Source of the DNA: Buttiauxella gaviniae ATCC 51604
GTDB lineage: Bacteria > Pseudomonadota > Gammaproteobacteria > Enterobacterales > Enterobacteriaceae
Length of the DNA: 64,000 nt
Reading direction: 5' to 3'
Assembly: GCF_001654835.1 (NCBI RefSeq)
Contig: NZ_LXEP01000032.1
Location: forward strand, 1-64,000
Below, piece after piece: positions 47,737 through 55,699 of this stretch. The first letter of the stretch is position 1. Each line of letters opens with the position of its first letter. A program made the position numbers and the translations under genes. The notes beneath the pieces are model-generated. The model had not been told where the DNA came from, searched no databases, and was given only the letters and a program-made list of their open reading frames with translations.

Positions 47737-48066
47737 ATGCACACATTAGTTTTATTAGTCGCGCTCAGTAATCAGCTTGCTTTCGATACTCAGCAGCAGG
47801 GAGATATTTACACCATCGTGCCTGTCGCTACGCTCACTCAAGACTGCCAGTGTTCCTACAAATTTACCGCGCTACGTTCCGGCTCAGGAGGGCAAAGCAA
47901 CAGCAGCCAAAGCGGGAACATTTTTATAAAAGCGAATGAACCTGCCCGGCTTACACGGATGAGTATGAATATTTCTCCTGGAGATAATGTGACCATTATG
48001 GTGACCGTGTCGGATGGAAAAGATATTCATCTGGAAAAAGAGTGGGCTCCGCCGGGCAATGTTTAA
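47737..48066 (+). CDS. csgC: Curli assembly inhibitor CsgC
   Basis: 109-residue periplasmic immunoglobulin-like protein that prevents premature CsgA amyloid formation. The CxC pair (CQC near residue 36) and the LSMNISPGDNVTIMVTVSDG-like strand region (MSMNISPGDNVTI) are conserved. ATG 47737 aligns with E. coli CsgC; the reading from 47725 starts at TTG in the terminator tail. Confidence 0.93.
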   Translation: MHTLVLLVALSNQLAFDTQQQGDIYTIVPVATLTQDCQCSYKFTALRSGSGGQSNSSQSGNIFIKANEPARLTRMSMNISPGDNVTIMVTVSDGKDIHLEKEWAPPGNV

Positions 48067-48178
48067 TAAATGTAGCGGTTATGTGGATTTTATTTCTTAT
48101 ATATACCAGGTTTTAACTGTAGTGTTCACCGTTTTGTGCCGATAACCCTCATACCACTTCAGTTGAGGAGTCCGTAGC

Positions 48179-48490
48179 GTGAAAACAGTAAGCTTGAGAC
48201 GTTCATTTCTTTTGCCTGTTTTTGTTCTTGCTTTCCCTTTACTTAATGCTCATGCCAGTGGTGGTGTGATTCATTTTCAGGGGGCAATAGTAGAAGAAGG
48301 TTGTCGTTTATCGAATCAGGAACATTCTGTTAAATTTTCCTGTACCCAAAACGGGGAGCCAGTTGTTCAGACCATCGCACTTAATAAGCTGAATAATTAT
48401 ACGGCTGGTGGCGATGCTCCGTTTTCTACCAAAATGCGCTACATTGACGCGCAACATCAACTGGCAGTTCTGGAAATCACATACCGTTAG
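48179..48490 (+). CDS. ymdA: Curli-locus protein YmdA
   Basis: 103-residue exported protein starting at GTG 48179 (GAGGAG nine bases upstream). Signal peptide FLLPVFVLAFPLLNAHA. The mature part starts SGGVIHFQGAIVEEGC, a pattern like the first strands of pilin subunits, with two Cys able to form a disulfide. Downstream of csgC as in E. coli. Function unknown; a role in curli or surface assembly is only suggested by position. Confidence 0.88.
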   Translation: MKTVSLRRSFLLPVFVLAFPLLNAHASGGVIHFQGAIVEEGCRLSNQEHSVKFSCTQNGEPVVQTIALNKLNNYTAGGDAPFSTKMRYIDAQHQLAVLEITYR

Positions 48491-48496
48491 AATCCG

Positions 48497-48517
48497 CGGC
48501 CTGTGATTAGCAGGCCG
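48497..48517 (+). terminator. Stem-loop after ymdA
   Basis: CGGCCTG TGATTAG CAGGCCG directly after the ymdA stop, with a weak T tail. It separates the curli operon from the aryl-polyene cluster. Confidence 0.5.
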
Positions 48518-48706
48518 TTGGAATCGATGTATGAATATTTATTTCCCAGTCATTTTGATACTATTCCCCGCCGTTGATGAATTCATTGCGCGCAAAATAT
48601 AAGCGGCTTAAGAAAAATCCCGTAAAATTAAGACTTATTTTATAGTCGGCATAAATTCGAAGATATATATCTGACGGGACGTCGCAGATGATTGATGGTA
48701 CAGAGC

Positions 48707-49429
48707 ATGAAGTTAGCGTTTAACGTTGTCGACTGGCAGGCCAGTGCACCAGGTTTATCTGAACATGATGACTGGCAGGCATGGGGAAAAACCGCAGCTA
48801 TTATTGATGTTTCATCCCCGCTTGCCAAAAGTCGCCATCTACCTATGATGACCGCGCGCCGTCTGGCATCAGGTAGCCGTCTTGCTGTTGACTGTGCCCT
48901 TGCTATTTTGTCCCGACAAAATGTTGATGCGCTGGTCTTTTCCAGCCGCCATGGTGAGCTGGAGCGAAATTTTCGGATTTTAACTGCATTAGCGTGCGAA
49001 GAGAGTCTCTCACCAACTGATTTTGCGATGTCAGTACACAATTCAGCGGTAGGGAATACCACGATTGCGGCCCAACAAGCACTGGTTTCGTCCTCTGTTT
49101 CCGCAGGCTTTGACAGTTTTGCGCAGGCATTAATCGAAGTGGCATCGCTGCATCACTGTGGGTATCAACGCGTGATGTTGGTGGATTTCGATGGGCTGAT
49201 TCCTGATTTTTATCACTCTCATCTTCCAGGTGAGACGGTCAGCATGCCATTTGCGGTGGCACTGTTGCTGGAAGCTGGATCGCAGATCCAGTGTGAAACA
49301 ACACCGAGCCAAACCCCTGGTGCGCAAGGTTTACCGCAGGGGCTGGCATTTTTGCACGGCTGGCTCAGTGGCGAGCAGACATTCACTCTTCTTGGTGAAC
49401 GGCTGTGCTGGCGTTGGAGTCGTCATTAA
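48707..49429 (+). CDS. apeC: KS-like chain-length-factor subunit, ApeC type
   Basis: Ketosynthase-like protein of 240 residues, about half the usual KS length, of the N-terminal KS-fold type found at the head of aryl-polyene clusters. At the place of the catalytic Cys it reads SVHNSAVGNT, so it cannot itself condense. ApeC proteins form a heterodimer with the KS ApeO (here at 58567). ATG 48707 is chosen because MKLAFNVVDWQ begins family sequence; ATG 48695 and TTG 48692 also lie in frame. First gene of a tightly packed rightward operon of fifteen genes. A 216-base gap upstream must hold its promoter. Confidence 0.82.
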   Translation: MKLAFNVVDWQASAPGLSEHDDWQAWGKTAAIIDVSSPLAKSRHLPMMTARRLASGSRLAVDCALAILSRQNVDALVFSSRHGELERNFRILTALACEESLSPTDFAMSVHNSAVGNTTIAAQQALVSSSVSAGFDSFAQALIEVASLHHCGYQRVMLVDFDGLIPDFYHSHLPGETVSMPFAVALLLEAGSQIQCETTPSQTPGAQGLPQGLAFLHGWLSGEQTFTLLGERLCWRWSRH

Positions 49430-50199
49430 TGTGGGGGCGCATAGAGTGGTGCTGGCGCGTGCTGATGACCGGTTGGTTGTTCATTCTATTTGGTAGCGGT
49501 GGCCTGGTATTGTCACTGGTATGGTTTAACTTGTTGTTACTGTTTGTTCGCGATAATGGCAAACGCCGTCAGATTGCTCGCCGTAGCATCTCCGCCAGTT
49601 TCCGGCTATTTTTACGCATCGGACGCGGGCTGGGCGTGTTTGATTATCGCTTCGAAAATTGCGCGCAATTAGCAAACGACCATGGATGCTTGATAGTCGC
49701 TAACCACCCGACTCTGCTCGATTATGTGTTTATTGCTTCTCAGGCACCGCATATTGGTTGCCTGGTGAAAGCAAGCCTGGTGAACAATCCCTGTTTTCGC
49801 GGCGTGATTAAAGCCGCGGACTATCTGGTTAATAGTCAGGGCGAAACATTACTTCCTGAAAGCCAGAAACGCATAGCGGCAGGGGAGGCGATTCTGATTT
49901 TCCCGGAAGGGACGCGTACCCGTCCGGGTGAACCGCTGGTTATCCAGCGAGGTGCTGCGAATATTGCTGTGCGTTGTAGATGTGAATTGCGTTTGGTGCA
50001 TATTCACTGTGACCAGCGTTATCTGGACAAACACAGCCGCTGGTACCAGATACCTCAGCGCAAGCCGATGATTACTGTGAGTGCCAAACAGCGGATCGAC
50101 AGCCAAAGCTTTATGGCAAATCAAGACGATGCCCCCACGATTGCGGCGCGCCGTCTTAGCCAATATTTAAGTCAGGAATTGGTTCCTGACCCTTTTTAA
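49429..50199 (+). CDS. PlsC-like acyltransferase of the APE cluster
   Basis: 256-residue 1-acylglycerol-3-phosphate acyltransferase-like protein. One N-terminal membrane segment (TGWLFILFGSGGLVLSLVWF), then HX4D motif NHPTLLDY near residue 96 and the phosphate-binding EGTRTRPGEP near 155. It probably attaches an acyl chain to the lipid anchor of the polyene. The ATG shares one base with the apeC stop (TAATG). Confidence 0.88.
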   Translation: MWGRIEWCWRVLMTGWLFILFGSGGLVLSLVWFNLLLLFVRDNGKRRQIARRSISASFRLFLRIGRGLGVFDYRFENCAQLANDHGCLIVANHPTLLDYVFIASQAPHIGCLVKASLVNNPCFRGVIKAADYLVNSQGETLLPESQKRIAAGEAILIFPEGTRTRPGEPLVIQRGAANIAVRCRCELRLVHIHCDQRYLDKHSRWYQIPQRKPMITVSAKQRIDSQSFMANQDDAPTIAARRLSQYLSQELVPDPF

Positions 50200-50237
50200 A
50201 AGTCTACTCAGATAGACTCTAAGACTCGGATGGTGAT

Positions 50238-50510
50238 ATGCAATCTCTAGAGACCGATATTAAACAACTCATTATCGACACCCTGAATCTCGAAGAGATA
50301 AGTGTCGATGAGATTGAAAGTGAGGCTGCGTTATTTGGTAACGACGGCCTTGGCCTTGATTCCATCGATGCTCTGGAATTGGGTCTGGCGGTTAAAAAAC
50401 GTTATGGTGTGGTGTTATCCGCAGAAAACGAAACGATGCGTGAACATTTTTACTCGGTCGCGAATCTGGCCGCATTTATTAATAGTCAAAACCCTGCGCA
50501 CAGCGCCTGA
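50238..50510 (+). CDS. apeE: Acyl carrier protein 1 of the APE cluster
   Basis: 90-residue acidic ACP. The phosphopantetheine attachment Ser42 is in GLGLDSIDALEL. It carries the growing polyene or starter unit as thioester. The second ACP follows after 19 bases; two distinct ACPs are usual in APE clusters. Requires activation by a phosphopantetheinyl transferase, for which the cluster carries its own gene at 62151. Assignment of E versus F rests on order. Confidence 0.88.
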   Translation: MQSLETDIKQLIIDTLNLEEISVDEIESEAALFGNDGLGLDSIDALELGLAVKKRYGVVLSAENETMREHFYSVANLAAFINSQNPAHSA

Positions 50511-50529
50511 TTGAAACCACGAGTACGCT

Positions 50530-50778
50530 ATGAATAAAGAAGATATTTATCAGGAAGTCACCGGGTTACTGGTTAAGTTATTTGAACTCTCTCCTGAGCA
50601 AATCACCCCGCAATCTCGTCTTTACGAAGATTTGGATCTCGATAGTATCGATGCGGTAGATATGGTTGTGCATCTGCAAAAACGCACCGGTAAAAAAATC
50701 AAACCGGAAGATTTCAAAACGGTTCGTACCGTACAGGATGTCGTAGACGCAGTTGAGCGTCTGCATAGCGGGTCTTAA
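50530..50778 (+). CDS. apeF: Acyl carrier protein 2 of the APE cluster
   Basis: 82-residue ACP, attachment Ser39 in LDLDSIDAVDMV. Its helix II (DMVVHLQKRTGKKI) is more basic than in ACP 1, which suggests different enzyme partners. Assignment of E versus F rests on order. Confidence 0.88.
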   Translation: MNKEDIYQEVTGLLVKLFELSPEQITPQSRLYEDLDLDSIDAVDMVVHLQKRTGKKIKPEDFKTVRTVQDVVDAVERLHSGS

Positions 50779-50781
50779 AGC

Positions 50782-51351
50782 GTGCTGGCAAAACGTGCGC
50801 TAAGTATTGTCGGAGGGCTAGCCGTAATAGGTTGGCCCTTTGCCGTCTGGTTAGCCCTTTCGTATCCAAAATTACATATTTTGCTGCCTATTCTGGCGTT
50901 GTGCTTTGTACTGCGCTTGTGCGCATTGCGTGGCAAAACGGGTGCTTTGAGTCGTGCGTTCAAAGGGCTGGCCATTGCGGGGGCGGTGTTATCTATTGCC
51001 AGTATTTGGATGCGTGAAGCACAGCTGTTGTTGTGGTATCCGGTGGTGGTCAATGTGGTGATGCTGGCACTATTTGGTGCCTCACTGTGGAGTAGCCAGT
51101 CTTTGATTGAACGCCTGGCTCGTTGGCGTGAAGGGGATCTACCGGCTGCAGGTGTGCGATATACCCGTCGCGTGACGCAAGTGTGGTGCATTTTCTTTAT
51201 CCTGAATGGCAGCATGGCACTATTCACCTGCCTTGCGGGTAACATTCACTGGTGGACATTGTGGAATGGAATGGCGAGTTACCTGCTGATGGGGGCGTTA
51301 TTTGCCGGTGAATGGTTGGTGAGGCAGCGGGTGAAACGTCGCTATGAATAA
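50782..51351 (+). CDS. APE cluster inner-membrane protein (COG4648-like)
   Basis: 189-residue protein with about five membrane helices, start GTG 50782 three bases after the ACP stop. A conserved central basic patch (RLARWREGDLPAAGVRYTRRVTQ) lies between membrane segments. Homologues occur in aryl-polyene clusters; molecular role unknown. Its 3' end overlaps the ligase gene by eight bases. Confidence 0.8.
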   Translation: MLAKRALSIVGGLAVIGWPFAVWLALSYPKLHILLPILALCFVLRLCALRGKTGALSRAFKGLAIAGAVLSIASIWMREAQLLLWYPVVVNVVMLALFGASLWSSQSLIERLARWREGDLPAAGVRYTRRVTQVWCIFFILNGSMALFTCLAGNIHWWTLWNGMASYLLMGALFAGEWLVRQRVKRRYE

Positions 51352-52660
51352 TCCTTTACCTCTGAAGCTGTGGCTAAGCGGTCGCCATCCGCAACATATT
51401 GTGGCGTTTGAAGGGCCGCAGCTTCGGACGCAGGCCGATTTAATCAATGATGTTCAGCGTATCTATGGCTGGCTAAAAACGCAGCCTGGCGATCGCTGGG
51501 CGCTTTGCCTTGATAACAGCTACGCCTTTATTACCGCGCTTTTGGCGACACTGCATGCGGGTAAAACACCTGTGATCCCTGGACATTGCCGGGAAGCACA
51601 GCTTCGCGAACAGCAAATGCATTTTTGCGGCGTCATTAGCGATGTGCCACTCAACCTCAGCTGTCCGGTGATAAACCCGCAAACCCTGGCGTATACGGCA
51701 GTCCAACCCTTTGAACCGGTTCCTGTCGATGCTGGTGTGGTGCTATTTACCTCGGGGTCTACTGGTGAGCCTGCGCAGATTTTTAAAACGCTACAAGCGT
51801 TGGATGAAGAGATCGCCTGGCTTGCGGCATTGTGGGGCGAACAGATCCGCGATTGTCGCGTGGTGGGCTCGGTGTCACACCAGCATCTCTATGGTTTTAC
51901 TTTCCGTGTGATGCTGCCAATGGCGCTTGGTCTTGCCGGTGATGCTGCAATGATTCACTTCCCTGAGCAACTGGTGGCGCATTCGACCCATCCTTTATTG
52001 TTTATCAGCAGTCCGGCATTTTTAAAACGCCTCGATGCGAACCTCACGGCTCCGACTTTTAAAAGCGTGATTTCTGCCGCCGGGAAACTCGATGACGATA
52101 CCGCGAAAAATGCACGAGCGTGGCTTAAAACACCGGTATCAGAAATTTATGGCACCACCGAAACGGGTGTGCTGGCGTGGCGGCAACATTCGCAAATCTC
52201 GCCCGAATGGCAGCCCTTCCCGGAAGTGCGTTTTACCCCGCACGGTGATGGCTGGCAGGTTGAGTCAGCATTGATTCATCACCGATGCGTGCAGTTAGAC
52301 GATATTCTCGAATTTGGCCCGCAGGGGAGTTTTCGCTTATTAGGTCGCCGCGATCGCATTGTAAAAATCGAAGAAAAGCGCATTTCACTGAGTGAAATTG
52401 AGCGCCGATTACTGGCGCTCCCTGGTATTGAGGATGCCGCTGTCATTCCCATTACGCGTGGTAACCGAATTGCGCTGGGCGCGGTCGTGGTTGCTTGTGA
52501 ACAAACGGCTAATAAACAACTCTGGCGTGAAGCACTCCGCGCCTGGCTTGAGCCAATAGCCATTCCGCGTTATTGGCGCATCGTCGAGCTTATTCCACAC
52601 AATAGCCAAGGCAAGCGTTCGTGGGTGCAATTACAGGAGTTATTTGATGAAACCCGTTGA
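51344..52660 (+). CDS. apeH: Acyl-ACP ligase (AMP-binding) of the APE cluster
   Basis: 438-residue adenylating enzyme. The P-loop LFTSGSTGEP lies at residues 134-143, YGTTETG near 265 and the hinge GRRDRIVKIEEKRI near 343. By analogy with ApeH it activates an aryl acid starter (4-hydroxybenzoate or cinnamate type) and loads it on an ACP. The protein is shorter than typical acyl-CoA ligases, as is usual for the family. No starter-producing lyase accompanies it. Confidence 0.86.
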   Translation: MNNPLPLKLWLSGRHPQHIVAFEGPQLRTQADLINDVQRIYGWLKTQPGDRWALCLDNSYAFITALLATLHAGKTPVIPGHCREAQLREQQMHFCGVISDVPLNLSCPVINPQTLAYTAVQPFEPVPVDAGVVLFTSGSTGEPAQIFKTLQALDEEIAWLAALWGEQIRDCRVVGSVSHQHLYGFTFRVMLPMALGLAGDAAMIHFPEQLVAHSTHPLLFISSPAFLKRLDANLTAPTFKSVISAAGKLDDDTAKNARAWLKTPVSEIYGTTETGVLAWRQHSQISPEWQPFPEVRFTPHGDGWQVESALIHHRCVQLDDILEFGPQGSFRLLGRRDRIVKIEEKRISLSEIERRLLALPGIEDAAVIPITRGNRIALGAVVVACEQTANKQLWREALRAWLEPIAIPRYWRIVELIPHNSQGKRSWVQLQELFDETR

Positions 52661-52997
52661 GTTACAGCGCTCGCAGCCCGAAGCAGGAAAACTGTGCCTA
52701 CGTTTAGCTGTTCCGGCGACGGTAGGCTGGTTCGCAGGCCATTTTCCCACTCAACCATTATTACCTGGCGTGGCGCAGCTCGATTGGGTCATGGCTTATG
52801 GAGTCACACTTGCGCCGGGAATGCGCTTCTGTTCAATTGATAGCGTTAAATTCCAACGCCCGATTGTGCCGGGAAGCGAACTTGAGCTGAATCTGCAATG
52901 GGATGCTACGCGCTGTGTGTTGAGTTTCACTTATACCCTGTTAAGCGAAGAGGGTGGTGTTGCTGCCAGCAGCGGGAAAATTAATCTATGTCCATAA
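52647..52997 (+). CDS. apeI: Hot-dog dehydratase subunit ApeI
   Basis: 116-residue FabZ/FabA-like 3-hydroxyacyl-ACP dehydratase. The catalytic His is in AGHFPTQPLLPGVAQLDW. It works together with the second dehydratase ApeP (59732), with which ApeI is known to form a heterodimer. ATG 52647 has AGGAG upstream; the frame at 52644 begins with TTG. Overlaps both neighbours. Confidence 0.87.
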   Translation: MKPVELQRSQPEAGKLCLRLAVPATVGWFAGHFPTQPLLPGVAQLDWVMAYGVTLAPGMRFCSIDSVKFQRPIVPGSELELNLQWDATRCVLSFTYTLLSEEGGVAASSGKINLCP

Positions 52998-54682
52998 CAG
53001 CCTCGGCTTTTCACCCTTGTGTGGTGATCCCATGTTATAACCACGGCGCGACAATGGCGGTGGTGCTGAAACGTCTGCAACCTTTTGCACTGCCGGTGAT
53101 TATTGTTGATGACGGTAGTGATGCTGCAACCAAGCAGGAACTGGCGCAGTTAACTGGCGTCACCCTTATCCATTTGGAAAACAATCGGGGAAAAGGGGAG
53201 GCAGTCATTACCGGCCTTAAAGCGGCGTCACAGGCAGGGTTTAGCCATGCTATTCAACTTGATGCTGACGGGCAGCACTGCATTGAAGATGTCCCTCGTT
53301 TTTTAGATGAAGCGCGCAAGCATCCTGATTGCCTGATTTCTGGAATGCCGGAATACGATGATTCTGTTCCAAAATCGCGTCTTTACGGGCGCTATGTCAC
53401 GCACGTTTGGGTGTGGATTGAAACTCTGTCACTGTCTTTAAAAGACAGCATGTGTGGTTTCCGTGTTTATCCGTTGGCGGCAACGCTTGCGGTTATTGCG
53501 AAACATTCCCCAGGTAAACGCATGGATTTCGATACCGAAATTATGGTGCGTTTATATTGGGCTGGGACCAACAGCCATTTTTTGCGCACGCGAGTGATTT
53601 ATCCAGTAGATGGCCTGTCGCACTTTGACGCACTTCGCGACAATCTGCGCATCTCGTGGATGCATACGCGACTCTTCTTCGGCATGTTACCGCGCATTCC
53701 GGCATTACTCTCGCGTCGTCGAAAGAGCACTCATTGGGCGCAAGTGCCAGAACGTAAGGGGCTGGCGGGAATGCGCTTAATGCTGAATATCTACCAACGT
53801 CTGGGGCGGCGTGCATTTAACGCATTGCTCTATCCGGTGGTGGCGTGGATGTGGTTAACCGGCGGCACGCAGCGAAAGGCATCACAGCAGTGGCTAGCTC
53901 AGGTTCGTCAACAGGCACAATGCCTGGGCGTTACACTGCCAGCCGGGTTAAACAGCTATCGCCACTTCTTACGCTTTGGCGATGCAATGCTAAACAAAAT
54001 TGCTGCCTGGCGCGGCGATATTCTCTGGGGGCGTGATATCGAGTTTGCCCCCGGCAGCCGTGAAGTTTTACAACCGCGGGCCGGGCAGGGGAAGTTAATC
54101 CTCGCCGCACATCTGGGTGATATCGAAGCCAGCCGCGCACTGGCTCAGGTTGAGGCCGGGCTTGTGATTAATGCGCTCGTCTTCACCGATAACGCTCAAC
54201 GCTTTCGTCAGATTATTGAAGAAATTGCTCCACAGGCCGGTGTGAATCTGCTGCCGGTTAGCCATATTGGCCCGGAAACTGCCATGCTTCTACAAGAAAA
54301 ACTCGATGCCGGAGAGTGGGTGGCGATCGTCGGTGATCGGGTTGCTGTTAATACGCAACGTGGCGGCGAACGGCGCGTATGCTGGAGCCAGTTTATGGGC
54401 AACCTGGCCCCTTTCCCGCAAGGGCCGTTTATTCTTGCCGCCGCATTACGATGCCCGGTCATTTTGATGATGGTTTTGCGTGAACAGGGCAAACTGCGCA
54501 TTCATGCTGAGAACTTTGCCGATCCTTTGGTGTTGCCACGTGCAACTCGGCAACAAGCACTACAAGAACATATTGATAATTACGCGCGCCGTCTGGAGTG
54601 TTATGCACTGCGTTCGCCGCTCGATTGGTTTAATTTTTATGATTTCTGGCAATTACCTCCAGAAAAGGAGTCCGGATGTTAA
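52988..54682 (+). CDS. Glycosyltransferase 2 / LpxL-like acyltransferase fusion
   Basis: 564-residue bifunctional protein. Residues 1-235 form a GT-A family 2 glycosyltransferase (VIPCYNHG, IVDDGSD, QLDADGQH, a DxD-type metal site). Residues about 260-560 form a lipid A lauroyl-acyltransferase-like domain (AAHLGDIEASRAL HX4E motif, VGDRVAVN). It would add a sugar and an acyl chain to the lipid anchor of the polyene. Such fusions are typical of APE clusters. In several described clusters an ammonia lyase gene follows; here the thioesterase gene does. Confidence 0.87.
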   Translation: MSITASAFHPCVVIPCYNHGATMAVVLKRLQPFALPVIIVDDGSDAATKQELAQLTGVTLIHLENNRGKGEAVITGLKAASQAGFSHAIQLDADGQHCIEDVPRFLDEARKHPDCLISGMPEYDDSVPKSRLYGRYVTHVWVWIETLSLSLKDSMCGFRVYPLAATLAVIAKHSPGKRMDFDTEIMVRLYWAGTNSHFLRTRVIYPVDGLSHFDALRDNLRISWMHTRLFFGMLPRIPALLSRRRKSTHWAQVPERKGLAGMRLMLNIYQRLGRRAFNALLYPVVAWMWLTGGTQRKASQQWLAQVRQQAQCLGVTLPAGLNSYRHFLRFGDAMLNKIAAWRGDILWGRDIEFAPGSREVLQPRAGQGKLILAAHLGDIEASRALAQVEAGLVINALVFTDNAQRFRQIIEEIAPQAGVNLLPVSHIGPETAMLLQEKLDAGEWVAIVGDRVAVNTQRGGERRVCWSQFMGNLAPFPQGPFILAAALRCPVILMMVLREQGKLRIHAENFADPLVLPRATRQQALQEHIDNYARRLECYALRSPLDWFNFYDFWQLPPEKESGC

Positions 54683-55101
54683 ATGACCCACGTTTTACTG
54701 TGGAGGTCAGCATCAAAGTCCCATTCCATGATGTCGATGCGATGGGAGTTGTGTGGCATGGCAACTATTTCCGCTACTTTGAGGTGGCGCGCGAAGCATT
54801 GCTCAACCAATTTGATTATGGCTATCGTGCCATGAGTGAGTCTGGCTTTGTCTGGCCGGTTGTCGACACTCGAGTTAAATACCGTGATACGGTGAAATTT
54901 GAACAACAGATTCTGGTGCGCGCAACGGTACTCGAGTATGAAAACCGCCTAAAAATCGGCTATGAAATTGTTGATGCCCAAACTGGCAAACGCGCTACTT
55001 CGGGTTACACCATCCAGGTTGCCGTTGAGGCAACAAGCGGAGAACTTTGTTTCGTCTCCCCTCAGATACTTTTTGAACGCATGGGCTTGAGTCATGAATA
55101 A
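54676..55101 (+). CDS. Hot-dog acyl-ACP/CoA thioesterase of the APE cluster
   Basis: 141-residue 4HBT-type thioesterase. The active-site motif HDVDAMGVVWHGNYFRYFE is at residues 18-36. It may release or proofread acyl intermediates. Its ends overlap the fusion gene by seven bases and the LolA-like gene by eight. Confidence 0.88.
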   Translation: MLNDPRFTVEVSIKVPFHDVDAMGVVWHGNYFRYFEVAREALLNQFDYGYRAMSESGFVWPVVDTRVKYRDTVKFEQQILVRATVLEYENRLKIGYEIVDAQTGKRATSGYTIQVAVEATSGELCFVSPQILFERMGLSHE

Positions 55102-55699
55102 GATTATTTTAATGGCCTTGCTGTGTATCAGCTTTATGGCGAACGCAATTACCCTCGATGACGTGCAACGTAGCTTTGCATCGCAGCCGGTGGTGCGGGC
55201 TAAATTCCAGCAAGACCGTCAAATTAGTGGGATGGCGCAACCGCTGCATTCCAGCGGTGAAGTGTTGATCGCTAAAAGCAAAGGTTTGTGGTGGCAGCAA
55301 CAACATCCATTCCCGATGACGCTGGTCCTTGATGATAGCCACATGGTGCAGGTCATGGGCAGTCAGGCCCCGCAAATCATTACCGCAGACAGCAACCCGC
55401 AAATGTTCCAGTTCAATCATTTGCTACGCGCTCTATTCCAGGCCGACCGTAAAGTGCTTGATGAAAACTTCTCCAGCGCTTTTACCGACCAGGGCAATGG
55501 CAAATGGCAACTGGTCTTAACGCCGACTACGACGCCGCTCGATAAGCTGTTTAGTACGATTACCCTGGAAGGCGATAAATACCTTAATCGCATTGCGCTG
55601 AATGATTTGCAGGGCGACTTTACGGAAATCACCTTTAGCGACCACCGACTAAATCCACGAAAATTGACTCATGAAGAGCAGCAGCGCTTCGCTTTCTAA
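55094..55699 (+). CDS. LolA-like periplasmic carrier of the APE cluster
   Basis: 201-residue protein with signal peptide (ILMALLCISFMANA/ITLDD) and LolA fold pattern (VRAKFQQDRQISGMAQPL, GLWWQQQHPFPM). It probably chaperones the lipid-linked polyene across the periplasm from the MMPL exporter to the outer membrane. Confidence 0.87.
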   Translation: MNKIILMALLCISFMANAITLDDVQRSFASQPVVRAKFQQDRQISGMAQPLHSSGEVLIAKSKGLWWQQQHPFPMTLVLDDSHMVQVMGSQAPQIITADSNPQMFQFNHLLRALFQADRKVLDENFSSAFTDQGNGKWQLVLTPTTTPLDKLFSTITLEGDKYLNRIALNDLQGDFTEITFSDHRLNPRKLTHEEQQRFAF

